From contig NZ_BJVJ01000021.1 of the NCBI RefSeq assembly GCF_007989085.1, forward strand, positions 19,272 through 83,271: a stretch of DNA of 64,000 nucleotides, read 5' to 3'. The notes under the pieces are model-generated. The model was not told the origin of the DNA, did not search any database, and saw only the letters and a program-made list of their open reading frames with translations. Below, piece by piece: positions 15,680 to 25,138 of this stretch. This DNA comes from Pseudonocardia sulfidoxydans NBRC 16205. GTDB lineage: Bacteria; Actinomycetota; Actinomycetes; Mycobacteriales; Pseudonocardiaceae. Position 1 is the stretch's first letter. The number at the start of each line of letters is the position of its first letter. A program made the translations under genes and the position numbers.

Positions 15680-17068
15680 GTGACCACGCACTCCGAGCGC
15701 CCCACGGAACCCGTCGACCCCGAGCCCCACGACACCGAGCGTTCCGGCGCCGCCGTGCTCTCGCCGCGTCAGCTGCGCCGCATCCTGCCCGCGGCAGTCA
15801 TGTTCACCTGGCTCGGGCCGTTCGCGATGGACGCCTACAGCCCGGCCTTCCCGGCGATCCAGGCGGAGTTCGGCACCTCCGACGGCCTGGTCCAGGCCAC
15901 GCTCGCGACGACGTTGATCGGCCTGGCGGTGGGGCAGCTGATCGTCGGGCCGCTCAGCGACCGGTTCGGTCGCCGGCGCCCGCTCGCCGTCGGCCTCACC
16001 GGTTACGTCGTCGCGTCCGTGCTGTGCTCGTTCGCGTGGTCGATCGAGGTGCTGATCGGCGCCCGGTTCCTGCAAGGTCTGGCGGCCGCGGCAGGTATCG
16101 CCGTGGCCCGTGCCGTCGCCCGCGACGTGCACGCTGGCCCCCAGCTCGCCCGCTTCTACTCGCTGCTCACCGCGGCCACCGCGCTCGCCCCCATGCTCGG
16201 GCCGATCTTCGGCGCCGGACTGCTCGAAGCTGGTTTGACCTGGCGGTACATCTTCGGGCTGACGCTGCTGCTCGGCGTCGTCGGCCTGGGGCTCGTGGTG
16301 TTCGTCCTGCCCGAGACCCACCCCGACCGCATCGGGGGCCGCACCCCACCCACCCCCGCCGAACGCGAACGCCGCGCCACCGCCGACGGCCCCGAGCTGA
16401 CCCTGTGGAGCCTGCTGCGGCGCAGGCACGTCGTCGTCAGCGCGCTGGTGCTCGGCTTCGTCGGCGCCGCGATGATCGCGCACCTCGCCGGGCTGTCGTT
16501 CTTCCTGCAGACCGAGCGCGGGCTCAGCCCGGCGGGCTACAGCATCGTGTTCGCGGTCGACGCGGTCGGCATGATCCTGGCCAACAACGTCAACCGGTAC
16601 CTGCTGCGCCGGTTCACCGCGCAGCGGCTGCTGTCGGTCGCGGTCCCCGTGATGCTGGCGCTCACGATCGTCTTCGCGATCCTCCTGCGGTTCGACGCGC
16701 CGCTGCCCGCGGTGCTGCCCGCGCTGTTCGCGTTCGTCAGCTGCTGGGGTTTCGTGATGCCCAACGCGATCGCCGTCGGCATGTCGGTCGAGCGGCACGC
16801 CGCCGGGCGCGCGTCGGCGGTGCTCGGCGTCGCCCAGTTCGGCTTCTCCGCCTTCAGCGCGCCCCTCGTCGGCATCGTGCCGCCCGCATTCGGGGTGCCG
16901 CCGATGGCGACCGTGATCGTCGTCTGCCTCGCACTCGCGTTCGCCGTGCAACTCGTCGCCCGGATCAGGCTCCCGCGCCGCGCGCGCGTCGACTCACCGT
17001 CCGCGACGGCGCCGGCGCGCTCCGCCGACGAACCCGGGTGCGGACAGGCGTGTCGCGCCGCGGGGTGA
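15680..17068 (+). CDS. Bcr/CflA-type MFS drug efflux transporter
   Basis: This 462-residue protein has 12 predicted membrane helices and belongs to drug:H+ antiporter family DHA1, Bcr/CflA branch. Typical marks are FAMDAYSPAFPAI in helix 1, the MFS motif A GPLSDRFGRRRPL between helices 2 and 3, and RFLQGLAAAAGIAVARAVARD (motif B and the following helix). The first ~35 residues are polar and the last ~30 look disordered. The GTG start at 15680 leaves this polar leader; a later start is possible. An AT-rich stretch with TAAATA near 15636 is a candidate -10. Substrate unknown. Confidence 0.9.
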   Translation: MTTHSERPTEPVDPEPHDTERSGAAVLSPRQLRRILPAAVMFTWLGPFAMDAYSPAFPAIQAEFGTSDGLVQATLATTLIGLAVGQLIVGPLSDRFGRRRPLAVGLTGYVVASVLCSFAWSIEVLIGARFLQGLAAAAGIAVARAVARDVHAGPQLARFYSLLTAATALAPMLGPIFGAGLLEAGLTWRYIFGLTLLLGVVGLGLVVFVLPETHPDRIGGRTPPTPAERERRATADGPELTLWSLLRRRHVVVSALVLGFVGAAMIAHLAGLSFFLQTERGLSPAGYSIVFAVDAVGMILANNVNRYLLRRFTAQRLLSVAVPVMLALTIVFAILLRFDAPLPAVLPALFAFVSCWGFVMPNAIAVGMSVERHAAGRASAVLGVAQFGFSAFSAPLVGIVPPAFGVPPMATVIVVCLALAFAVQLVARIRLPRRARVDSPSATAPARSADEPGCGQACRAAG

Positions 17069-17174
17069 TGGGGCCAACCGTTCGCTGCGGGAGTTCTTAC
17101 CGTCTGTTGGCCTGCGGCACAGGTGGAATCCGTAGCCTCGCGGTCGAGCCTGCGGACGAGGTGAGGAGCCCGCG

Positions 17175-17768
17175 ATGACTGCCAGGACGGCCACCCTCGC
17201 GGTGCGCGCCGCCGGGGTCGTCCTCGCACTCGTCGTCTGGTCGATCACCCACACGGTGACGCACCTCGCGATCGTCCACCCCGACGCCGGGGGCACGGTC
17301 CTGCCCGGGACGTTCGCCGCCCGGCTGGCGCTCGGCGCCGCCGCGCTCACCCTCGTCGCGTTCGTCGCGGCCGCCGTCGCGGGCCGCCCGGGTGCGGGGA
17401 TTCCGACCCGGGGCGCATCGCTCGCCGCACCAGTCGCGTTCGTCGGCGCCGAGTTCGTGACGCACATCGGTACCGAACTCGCCGCCGCACGGTTGGCGCT
17501 GATCGGCGTCGCGCTGGGGGTGAACGCGCTGGTCGGTGCCGCCTACCAGCAGCTGTGGTCCGTCGGCCTCGGCAGCACCGATCGCATCCTCGCGCTCCTC
17601 GCGGGAGTGCCCGTGCCGTCGACCCCGACGGGGCCGGCACACACGGCGTTCCACCGGACCTTCGCCGCCGCCGGCCGCACCGGCCGGGTCACGACCAGGG
17701 GACCACCACGCCCACCGTGTGCCCCGTCCCCGTTCCCCACCACGCGGCTGCTCCCACTCCCGGCCTGA
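17175..17768 (+). CDS. Hypothetical membrane protein, four helices
   Basis: I do not recognise a family. The 197-residue protein shows four hydrophobic segments (about residues 9-27, 46-68, 84-102 and 105-122), then a Pro/Thr/Arg-rich tail of about 60 residues that is probably cytoplasmic. Two His-containing stretches, ITHTVTHLAIVH and VTHIGTELAA, sit at membrane edges. ATG 17175 has a GTGAGGAG-like box. It lies between an MFS transporter and a methyltransferase, on the same strand as both, and no shared pathway is evident. Confidence 0.7.
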   Translation: MTARTATLAVRAAGVVLALVVWSITHTVTHLAIVHPDAGGTVLPGTFAARLALGAAALTLVAFVAAAVAGRPGAGIPTRGASLAAPVAFVGAEFVTHIGTELAAARLALIGVALGVNALVGAAYQQLWSVGLGSTDRILALLAGVPVPSTPTGPAHTAFHRTFAAAGRTGRVTTRGPPRPPCAPSPFPTTRLLPLPA

Positions 17769-17816
17769 TCCTGGGATCAGCGCCCCCGCACGCCGCGCGC
17801 CCCGAGAGGCCCACCC

Positions 17817-18884
17817 GTGCTCACGTCGTCCACCACCCGGTCCCGTCCACTCCTGAAGGCCCTCAGGCACAAGCTCTGGGACGCCGTCCACGAGCCCGAC
17901 ACGCCCGGCGAGTCCGGCGTCCACATCGACCCGCTCGACAGGCCCCCCGTCGACATGTCGACGCGCAGTACCTGGCACCGCGAGGCGTTCGCGAGCCCGG
18001 AGATGGCGGCGTTCCGGCGCGGCCTCACCCTGGGCGACGCCGACGTCCGCACCTCGATCCTCGACGACCTCGCCACCTGGTACGACACCACCCCCGACGA
18101 GGCGCGGCGCCGTGCGCTGCACTGGGAGGAGATCAGCGTCCAGGAGTGGGCCGACGCGAACGGCGACGACGGCGACGACGGCCGCGTCGAGTTCTACCGG
18201 ACCCAGATCTCCTGGGCCTACGACCTCATGTGGTGGGCCTACCTGCAGTCGGAGGGCCACGGCGACCCGTCGAACGTCGTCGCACTGCGGTTCCTGCAGC
18301 AGTGGGCACCCGGGCGCCGCCACCTCGACTTCGGCTCCGGCGTCGGTGTCACCAGCCAGGTCTTCCTCGAGACGGGCTGGACCTCCACGATGGCGGACCT
18401 GTCGTCGACACTTCTCGACTTCGCCTGCTTCCGCCTCGAACGCCGCGGCCAGTCGGCGACGACGATCGACCTGCTCGACCACGGGCTGCCGGCGGGTGCC
18501 TACGACGCGGTCACCGCCATCGACACCCTCGCCCATGTCCCCGACGTGCACGATGCGGCCCGCACGCTGCACATCGCGCTGGGTCGCGACGGCGTGCTCG
18601 TCGCCAACATCGACGTCCGCTCGGCCGCCCCCGAGACCGTCTGGCACCTGCAGGACGACGAGAAGCGCGCCACCTACGACGTGCTGCGCGCCGGGTTCGT
18701 CCACATCGGATCCCTGGGCTACGGGCTGCAGGCCTACCGCAAGGTCCGCGCGTCCGGGCTCCGGTTCCGGGCGCGGACCCTCGCCCAGTGGGTCGTGATG
18801 GCCAGCCCGATGCGACGTGTGGCCGCGCGGGCGAGCCGGCGGGTGCTGCGCAGGCTGTGGAGCGTGCGCGAACGCCTGCGCTGA
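17817..18884 (+). CDS. SAM-dependent class I methyltransferase
   Basis: This 355-residue protein has a methyltransferase core from about residue 165: motif I is HLDFGSGVGVTSQVF, the acidic residue after strand 2 is in MADLSSTLLDFA, and YDAVTAIDTLAHVPD is the strand-4 region. The N-terminal ~150 residues are helical and unassigned, with WAYDLMWWAYLQSEG just before the core. The C-terminus is very basic (RRVAARASRRVLRRLW), possibly binding nucleic acid or lipid headgroups. Start GTG 17817 is likely but not certain. Substrate unknown. Confidence 0.8.
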   Translation: MLTSSTTRSRPLLKALRHKLWDAVHEPDTPGESGVHIDPLDRPPVDMSTRSTWHREAFASPEMAAFRRGLTLGDADVRTSILDDLATWYDTTPDEARRRALHWEEISVQEWADANGDDGDDGRVEFYRTQISWAYDLMWWAYLQSEGHGDPSNVVALRFLQQWAPGRRHLDFGSGVGVTSQVFLETGWTSTMADLSSTLLDFACFRLERRGQSATTIDLLDHGLPAGAYDAVTAIDTLAHVPDVHDAARTLHIALGRDGVLVANIDVRSAAPETVWHLQDDEKRATYDVLRAGFVHIGSLGYGLQAYRKVRASGLRFRARTLAQWVVMASPMRRVAARASRRVLRRLWSVRERLR

Positions 18885-18951
18885 CCCCGGTGCAGGCGCG
18901 GCCGTCGCGGGAAATGCTCGGCGAGATCACCGTCGACGGGGCGCAGCCGCC

Positions 18952-19689
18952 TCACATCAGGTGCCTGCCGAAGAACCGACCCGCGTCGTCGCCCTCGAAC
19001 CCGGGGACGCCGGTGTGGCCGCCCGTGTTGGCGTGCAACGTCTTCTCCGTCGAGCCGAGAGCGTCGAACAGGTCCAGCGCCAGCTGCCGGTCGTTGCCCT
19101 CGTCGTCCCACTGCAGCAGCATCAGGAGCGGGATCGTCACGTGCCGGGCGTCGTCGAGGATCGCGCGCGGCACGAAGCTCCCGGCGAACAGCAAGGCGGC
19201 CGCGATGCGTGACTCGACCAGCGCCAACCGGACCGCGACGGAGACGATCCCGCCCGAGAACCCGACCGGGCCTTCGATGCCGGGCAGTGCGAGGAGGGCG
19301 TCGAGGGCGGCGCGCCACTCCGGGACCGCCGTCTCGACCAGGGGGAGGACGAGCCGGTCGACGACCTCCGCCGGGACCGGCTCGGCGGCCTCGATCGCCC
19401 GCCGCAGATCGGCGCGGGCCTGTTCGGCGGGAGCCGACCGCGGCCGGTCACCGGCGCCCGGGAGCTCGATCGTCGCCGTGGCGAAACCCGACGCCGCGCA
19501 GTGCCGCGCCCGGCCCAGCAGGCGCGGGTACATCCGGTCGAGCCCGCCGGGGTGCCCGAGCAGGATCAGTGGGGTCGCGGCGGGCGGGTTCTCGGGCGTC
19601 CACAGGATGCCGGGGATGCCGTCGAGGGTGAACCGGCGTTCGAGGACGTCGTCGTCGAGACAGTGGTCGGAGGTGAATGTCAACGTCAT
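18952..19689 (-). CDS. Alpha/beta hydrolase (dienelactone-hydrolase-like)
   Basis: This 245-residue single-domain hydrolase shows LILLGHPGGLDRMYPRL near the oxyanion hole, the nucleophile elbow GPVGFSGGIVS (Ser), a late Asp region (LLMLLQWDDEGND) and a probable catalytic His in NTGGHTGVPGFE. The size fits a small esterase or dienelactone hydrolase. ATG 19689 starts MTLTFTSDHCLDDDVLERRF; an AGAGG box precedes it. No neighbouring pathway indicates its substrate. Confidence 0.82.
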   Translation of the reverse strand: MTLTFTSDHCLDDDVLERRFTLDGIPGILWTPENPPAATPLILLGHPGGLDRMYPRLLGRARHCAASGFATATIELPGAGDRPRSAPAEQARADLRRAIEAAEPVPAEVVDRLVLPLVETAVPEWRAALDALLALPGIEGPVGFSGGIVSVAVRLALVESRIAAALLFAGSFVPRAILDDARHVTIPLLMLLQWDDEGNDRQLALDLFDALGSTEKTLHANTGGHTGVPGFEGDDAGRFFGRHLM

Positions 19690-19876
19690 GGTCGTGCCTC
19701 TCGGGAGTCCGCTGAACGGCGCTCCCGGACGACCTACCGCCCGACCGTGACCCCTGAGGGGAGCACCCACGTCGAATCGTCCACGGGTCCCACCTCCTCG
19801 ATCACCTGCACGGTTGCCAGGAGGCTAGCGCCGGGCCCCGGCGGGCCGCCAGCGGTTTTCGCGGCCGGGACGACGA

Positions 19877-19909
19877 ACGCCGGGCCTCCCACGAGGGGCG
19901 GCCCGGCGT
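19877..19909 (-). terminator. Terminator after tRNA-Ser(GGA)
   Basis: ACGCCGGGCC (19877-19886) pairs perfectly with GGCCCGGCGT (19900-19909). It lies just downstream of the minus-strand tRNA-Ser and resembles the terminator after the other tRNA-Ser, including the CCTCCC/GGGG loop bases. Confidence 0.8.
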
Positions 19910-19922
19910 CGCGGGTATCGGG

Positions 19923-20010
19923 TGGCGGAGGATAGGGGATTCGAACCCCTGAGGGATTGCTCCCAACACGCTTTCCAAGCGTGCGCCCTAGGCCACTAGG
20001 CGAATCCTCC
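19923..20010 (-). tRNA. tRNA-Ser(GGA)
   Basis: Read on the minus strand, acceptor GGAGGAT pairs with ATCCTCC, followed by G and an encoded CCA (19925-19923). The anticodon loop is TTGGAAA inside CACGC/GCGTG, anticodon GGA. The long variable arm and GGTTCGAAT confirm class II tRNA-Ser. It reads UCC and UCU. Confidence 0.97.
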
Positions 20011-20073
20011 GTCGACGAGCATAGCGACCACGTTCTGCCCGCCCCGCGGCGGGACCGTCGTCGTGGAAGGGGC

Positions 20074-20079
20074 TACACT
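20074..20079 (+). promoter_or_regulatory. -10 box of the SRP RNA promoter
   Basis: TACACT ends 7 bases before the first paired base of the SRP RNA, the right distance for a -10 element. No convincing -35 is seen. Confidence 0.6.
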
Positions 20080-20086
20080 CGTCCAC

Positions 20087-20172
20087 GGACTCCGCGCGGC
20101 GCGCATCCTGTGAACTCCCCCAGGGCCGGAAGGCAGCAAGGGTCAACGGGCTCTGCCGGGTGCGCGGAGTCC
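20087..20172 (+). ncRNA. ffs: Small bacterial SRP RNA (4.5S type)
   Basis: The ends GGACTCCGCGC (20087-20097) and GCGCGGAGTCC (20162-20172) pair to form the long helix, and the apical domain carries the invariant CAGGGCCGGAAGGCAGCAAG stretch with GGAA tetraloop and the internal loop that binds Ffh. A CCTTTTT run (20173-20179) ends the transcript. The RNA guides membrane-protein synthesis with Ffh/FtsY. The position directly before dnaX is common in Actinobacteria. Confidence 0.97.
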
Positions 20173-20244
20173 CCTTTTTGTCCGGATGCCGGTCCGGACG
20201 CCCGGGCTCCCGCGTTGTCGGTCGTGGTGGGTAGCCTCGCGGGC

Positions 20245-22542
20245 GTGGCGCTGGCTCTGTACCGGAAGTACCGCCCGGCCAAGTTCGCCGAGGTGGTCGG
20301 CCAGGAGCACGTCACCGAACCCCTCGGCGTCGCGCTCACGGCCGGCCGGGTCAACCACGCCTACCTGTTCTCCGGGCCCCGGGGCTGCGGGAAGACGTCG
20401 TCGGCACGGATCCTCGCGCGGTCGCTGAACTGCGAGCTGGGCCCGACTCCCGACCCCTGCGGCGTCTGCCCCTCGTGCATCGCGCTGGCCCCCGAGGGCC
20501 CCGGCTCGATCGACGTCGTCGAGCTCGACGCTGCGTCCCACGGCGGTGTCGACGACGCCCGCGAGCTGCGCGACCGGGCCTTCTACGCGCCCGCCGAGTC
20601 GCGCTACCGCGTGTTCATCGTCGACGAGGCGCACATGGTCACCACGCAGGGCTTCAACGCCCTGCTCAAGATCGTCGAGGAACCGCCGGACCACCTCGTC
20701 TTCGTCTTCGCGACGACGGAGCCCGAGAAGGTGCTGCCGACGATCCGGTCCCGCACCCACCACTACCCGTTCCGGCTGATCCCGCCCGGCACGCTGCGCG
20801 CCCTGCTCGAACGCATCTGTGCCGACGAGGGCGTCACCGTCGCGCCCGCCGTGTACCCGCTGGTCATCCGCGCGGGCGGCGGCTCGGCGCGCGACACGCT
20901 GTCGGTGCTCGACCAGCTGCTCGCCGGCGCCGGCGACGAGGGCGTCACCTACGAGCGGGCCGTCGCGCTGCTCGGCGTCACCGACGTCGCACTGGTCGAC
21001 GACGTCGTCGACGGTCTGGCCGCGGCCGACTCGGCGGCCGTCTACGAGGCGGTCGACCGGCTCGTCGAGGCCGGGCACGATCCGCGCCGATTCGCCGCCG
21101 ACCTGCTGCAGCGCCTGCGCGACCTCACGCTCCTGCAGGCCGTGCCCGGCGCGGCCGGCCAGGGGCTGGTCGAGGCCTCGGCCGACGAGATCGACCGGAT
21201 GGTCGAGCAGTCCGGCAAGCTCGGCGCGGCCACACTGGCCCGCTACGGCGACATCGTCCACACCGGACTCACCGAGATGCGCGGGGCCACGGCGCCCAGG
21301 CTGCTGCTCGAGCTGCTCTGCGCCCGCATGCTGCTGCCCGCGGCCACGACCTCCGACGCCGCGCTGCTCGAACGTCTCGAACGGCTGGAGCGCAGGGCGT
21401 CGATCGAGGGGCCGCCCGAGCCGGGCGCCTCGTCCGAGCCCGCGACGGGCGGCGGGGCGAAGAAGTTCGAACGGCCCTCGCAGCGTCGCGGGGACGCGCC
21501 GGCCGCACCCACTGCGTCGGCGCCGCCTGCCCCCGCGCCCGCTGCGTCGGCGCCGGCCGCGCCCGCTGCGTCTACGCCGGAGGCGCCCGTCGAACCGGCG
21601 GCCGATGCGGCTGCGGCCGCCGAGCCGGCTCCGGTGCCGGTCGCCGACGAGCGGCCCGCGCCTCCCGTCGAGGAGCGCACGGAGCCCGCGGCTGCCCCCG
21701 AGCGCCCGGAACCTGTTGCGCCGCAGCGCCGCGCACCGGCCGCGCCGCCGCGTGAACCCGCCGCGCCCGCACCCTCGCGTGAGGCTGCCCCGCGTGAGCC
21801 CGCCCCGGCGCGTGACCAGGCCAGGCCGCCGCGGCGTCCGGAGCCCGAGCGCGCCGAACCGGCCGCGCCGGCGCGTCCGACCCGTCCAGAGGCCCCGGCC
21901 ACGAGCAACGGACGACCGCCTGCCGACCCGCCTCCCGCCGAGCCCCCGGCCACGGAAGCCCCCGCCGCGCCCGCGGCGCGCGGCCTCGACGCCGCCGCGG
22001 TCCGGCGGGTGTGGCCCGAGGTCCTGTCGGCCACCAAGCAGCGCAAGATGCGCACGCACGCGCTGCTGGTCACCGCCACGGTGCGGACCGTCGCCGACGA
22101 CACTCTCGTCCTCGCCGCCGGTACCGCAGCCCTGGCGCGGCTGCTGTCGGAGCAGAGCAACCTCGACATCATCGCCGACGCCCTCAACGCCGTCCTCGGC
22201 GTGCGCTGGCGGGTCCGCTGCGAGTTCGGCGACGCCGCACCGCCCGCCCAGGCCGCTGCGCCGCGGCGGGAACCGGCCGCACCGCCGGCCCGTCGCGAGC
22301 ACACCCGGCCGTCGGCCGCCGAGCGTTCGGCGCCGCCGCGTCGACGTTCCGCCCCCGACGACGGCATCCCGCTCCCGCCCGAGCCGCCGTCGGACGAGCC
22401 TCCACCTGACGACGAGGAGGCGATGATGGCCGAGGCCGCCGCCGACTCGAGCAACGGACCGGTGGAGCGTCGCGACCCGGAGGAGGCGGCGATCGAGCTC
22501 CTCGCCGCGGAGCTGGGTGCCAAGACGATCGACCGACCCTGA
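20245..22542 (+). CDS. dnaX: DNA polymerase III subunits gamma/tau
   Basis: This 765-residue clamp-loader ATPase holds the replicative polymerase together. Walker A GPRGCGKTS is at residues 44-52, the zinc cluster is CELGPTPDPCGVCPSC, Walker B is VFIVDEAHM, and the SRC-like sensor is IRSRTHHYPF. Clamp-loader domains II-III run to about 390; a long Ala/Pro/Arg/Glu-rich linker follows to about 570, then a tau-like C-terminal domain (VRRVWPEVLSATKQRKMRTH). I see no A-rich slippery site, so a frameshifted gamma product is not evident. GTG 20245 is 7 bases after TAGCCT (20232-20237), a leaderless start directly at MALALYRKYRP. Confidence 0.97.
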   Translation: MALALYRKYRPAKFAEVVGQEHVTEPLGVALTAGRVNHAYLFSGPRGCGKTSSARILARSLNCELGPTPDPCGVCPSCIALAPEGPGSIDVVELDAASHGGVDDARELRDRAFYAPAESRYRVFIVDEAHMVTTQGFNALLKIVEEPPDHLVFVFATTEPEKVLPTIRSRTHHYPFRLIPPGTLRALLERICADEGVTVAPAVYPLVIRAGGGSARDTLSVLDQLLAGAGDEGVTYERAVALLGVTDVALVDDVVDGLAAADSAAVYEAVDRLVEAGHDPRRFAADLLQRLRDLTLLQAVPGAAGQGLVEASADEIDRMVEQSGKLGAATLARYGDIVHTGLTEMRGATAPRLLLELLCARMLLPAATTSDAALLERLERLERRASIEGPPEPGASSEPATGGGAKKFERPSQRRGDAPAAPTASAPPAPAPAASAPAAPAASTPEAPVEPAADAAAAAEPAPVPVADERPAPPVEERTEPAAAPERPEPVAPQRRAPAAPPREPAAPAPSREAAPREPAPARDQARPPRRPEPERAEPAAPARPTRPEAPATSNGRPPADPPPAEPPATEAPAAPAARGLDAAAVRRVWPEVLSATKQRKMRTHALLVTATVRTVADDTLVLAAGTAALARLLSEQSNLDIIADALNAVLGVRWRVRCEFGDAAPPAQAAAPRREPAAPPARREHTRPSAAERSAPPRRRSAPDDGIPLPPEPPSDEPPPDDEEAMMAEAAADSSNGPVERRDPEEAAIELLAAELGAKTIDRP

Positions 22543-22635
22543 GAAACCCTGAGTCGGGAAAATGGGTGAATCGGGCGTGATCGGGGTGCTGGCACCCGGG
22601 TACACGGGTCCCAGGGCTGCGTAGGCTCCGCCGAC

Positions 22636-25008
22636 GTGAGCACCATCGAGTCGCCGCCAACCGACGTCACGACGGGGCTGACGGCCGCCCAGGTCGCCGA
22701 ACGGGTCGCCGCCGGCCGAACCAACGACGTCCCCGCCCGCGCCAGCCGCACGGTCGGCGAGATCGTGCGCGCCAACGTGTTCACGCGGTTCAACGCGATC
22801 GTCGGCGTGCTGTTCGCGATCATTCTGGTGATCGGCCCGATCCAGGACGGCCTGTTCGGCTTCGTGATCATCATCAACACGGGCATCGGCATCTTCCAGG
22901 AGCTGCGCGCCAAGCGGACCCTGGAGCGGCTGGCGATCGTCGGCGAGGCCCGGCCCCGGGTGCGGCGCGACGGGACGACGGCGGAGCTCACGCCCAGCGG
23001 CGTGGTGCTCGACGACGTCATCGAGCTCGGCCCGGGCGACAAGATCGTCGTCGACGGGATCGTGCTGGCCGCCGACGGGCTCGAGGTGGACGAGTCCCTG
23101 CTGACCGGCGAGTCCGACCCGGTGCACAAGCAGGTCGGCGACCAGGTGCTGTCGGGCAGCTTCGTCGCGGCGGGCGGTGGCGCGCAGCAGGCCACGAAGG
23201 TCGGCCGGGAGGCCTACGCGGCGAAGCTCGCGGAGGAGGCCAGCAAATTCACGCTGGTCAACTCGGAGCTGCGCTCGGGCATCGACAAGATCCTGAAGAT
23301 CATCACCTACCTGCTGGTACCGGCGGCGGCGCTGATCATCTGGAGCCAGTTCCGCACGGTCGGCAACGACCTGCCGGAGGCGTTGCGCGGCATGGTCGCC
23401 GCCCTGGTGCCGATGGTCCCCGAAGGTCTCGTGCTGCTCACCAGCATCGCGTTCGCCGTCGGCGTCATCCGGCTCGGGAAGCGCAACTGCCTCGTGCAGG
23501 AGCTGCCGGCGATCGAGGGCCTCGCCCGCGTCGACACCGTGTGCGCGGACAAGACCGGCACCCTCACCGAGAACGGGATGCGGCTCTCCCGCGTCGCAGC
23601 CCTCGGCGGCCACGCCGAACAGGACGCCCGCGTCGCCCTCGGCGCGCTCGGCGTCTCCGACAAGCGTCCCAACGCCAGCCTCGTCGCGATCGCCGAGGCC
23701 TGCCCGTCGCCGGCGTGGACGGTGTCGGCGACGCAGCCGTTCTCGTCGGCACGCAAGTGGAGCGGCGCGAGCTTCGGTGACCGCGGCAACTGGGTCCTCG
23801 GCGCCCCCGACGTCCTGCTCCCCGAGGGCAGCCCTGACGCCGTCGAGGCTGAGCGCATCGGATCCGAGGGCCTGCGCGTCCTGCTGCTGGGCAGCTGCAC
23901 CGGCCAGGTCGACGACCCCGCCGGCCCCGGCGCCATCGACCCTGTCGCCCTCGTCGTCCTCGAACAGAAGGTGCGCCCCGAGGCCGCCGGCACGCTGGCC
24001 TACTTCGCCGAGCAGGACGTGGACGTCAAGGTCATCTCCGGTGACAACGCCCTGTCCGTCGGCGCGGTCGCGTCGTCACTCGGGCTGACCGGCGCCCACG
24101 CCCCCATCGACGCCCGCGAGCTGCCCGAGACCGACAAGGAGCTGCTCGCCGACGAGGTATCCGGCGGCACCGTGTTCGGCCGGGTCACCCCGGCGCAGAA
24201 GCGCGCCATGGTCGGAGCGCTGCAGTCGAGGGGGCGCACCGTCGCCATGACCGGTGACGGTGTCAACGACGTCCTCGCCCTCAAGGACGCCGACATCGGC
24301 GTCGCCATGGGCTCCGGCAGTCCCGCCACCCGGGCTGTCGCCCAGATCGTGCTGCTCGACGACTCCTTCGCGACGTTGCCGCACGTCGTCGCCGAGGGCC
24401 GGCGCGTGATCGGCAACATCGAACGCGTCGCCAACCTGTTCCTGACCAAGACCGTCTACTCGGTGCTGCTGGCCATCGCGATCGGCGCCATCGGGGTGCC
24501 GTTCCCGTTCCTGCCCCGGCACCTGACGTTGATCGGCTCGCTGACCATCGGCATCCCGGCGTTCTTCCTCGCGCTGGCGCCCAACACCGAGCGCGCCCGC
24601 ACCGGCTTCGTGAAGCGCGTCCTGCGGCTCGCGGCGCCGTCGGGGATCATCGCGGGCGTCGGGACGGTCGTGACCTACCTGATCGTGCGCACCGACCCCG
24701 GGGCGACCGAGATCCAGCAGAAGACCGCTGCCGTCCTGACGCTGTACCTGATCGCGACAGGTGTGCTCGCCGTCGTCGCGCGGCCCTTCGCGATGTGGAA
24801 GGTCGCGTTGATCCTGGCCTCGCTCGCCGCCTTCGCCTACGCCCTGCTCACGCCGCTGCCCTTCGGCCGCGACTTCTGGCAGCTGGACGCCGGCGACACC
24901 CGGACGATGCTGGTCGGCCTCGCGGTCGCCGTCGTCGGCATCGTGCTGGTGGAGATCGCGAACCTGGTGATCACCCGGCGCCTGGCCCGCGCCACCCCGG
25001 AGCACTGA
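22636..25008 (+). CDS. P-type cation ATPase, CtpE-like
   Basis: This 790-residue membrane pump has the full P-type set: actuator TGES (about 156-159), phosphorylation motif DKTGTLT with Asp305, and the hinge [22 protein letters not shown]. The membrane motif [20 protein letters not shown] is the form seen in mycobacterial CtpE, for which calcium uptake has been described, so a divalent-cation substrate is inferred. About ten membrane helices can be placed, with a six-helix C-terminal bundle. GTG 22636 is 8 bases after TAGGCT (22622-22627). It separates dnaX from the ybaB-recR genes. Confidence 0.9.
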   Translation: MSTIESPPTDVTTGLTAAQVAERVAAGRTNDVPARASRTVGEIVRANVFTRFNAIVGVLFAIILVIGPIQDGLFGFVIIINTGIGIFQELRAKRTLERLAIVGEARPRVRRDGTTAELTPSGVVLDDVIELGPGDKIVVDGIVLAADGLEVDESLLTGESDPVHKQVGDQVLSGSFVAAGGGAQQATKVGREAYAAKLAEEASKFTLVNSELRSGIDKILKIITYLLVPAAALIIWSQFRTVGNDLPEALRGMVAALVPMVPEGLVLLTSIAFAVGVIRLGKRNCLVQELPAIEGLARVDTVCADKTGTLTENGMRLSRVAALGGHAEQDARVALGALGVSDKRPNASLVAIAEACPSPAWTVSATQPFSSARKWSGASFGDRGNWVLGAPDVLLPEGSPDAVEAERIGSEGLRVLLLGSCTGQVDDPAGPGAIDPVALVVLEQKVRPEAAGTLAYFAEQDVDVKVISGDNALSVGAVASSLGLTGAHAPIDARELPETDKELLADEVSGGTVFGRVTPAQKRAMVGALQSRGRTVAMTGDGVNDVLALKDADIGVAMGSGSPATRAVAQIVLLDDSFATLPHVVAEGRRVIGNIERVANLFLTKTVYSVLLAIAIGAIGVPFPFLPRHLTLIGSLTIGIPAFFLALAPNTERARTGFVKRVLRLAAPSGIIAGVGTVVTYLIVRTDPGATEIQQKTAAVLTLYLIATGVLAVVARPFAMWKVALILASLAAFAYALLTPLPFGRDFWQLDAGDTRTMLVGLAVAVVGIVLVEIANLVITRRLARATPEH

Positions 25009-25037
25009 CCCACCTCACCGGACGCAACCGCCCGACA

Positions 25038-25084
25038 CCGAGCGTGTGATCAGTGCTGTGACGGCGCGCTGATCACACGCTCGG
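25038..25084. repeat. Inverted repeat, second family, unit A (terminator-like)
   Basis: CCGAGCGTGTGATCAG (25038-25053) and CTGATCACACGCTCGG (25069-25084) are perfect 16-bp inverted arms around a 15-bp spacer. It lies 29 bp after the P-type ATPase stop and is the best-matched member of a nine-copy family. Confidence 0.88.
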
Positions 25085-25138
25085 CGACGGGTTCGGGTTC
25101 GAGGGAACCGGGCAGCGCTCGGCGCCGTCCAAGCGCCC

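Noticed and set aside
20245..22542. Programmed frameshift making a short gamma form of DnaX
   Set aside because: No slippery A- or G-run with a following hairpin was seen at the expected place.
20143..23613. Long minus-strand frame opposite dnaX
   Set aside because: Opposite-strand shadow of a GC-rich gene with biased third positions; dnaX on the plus strand has all its motifs.
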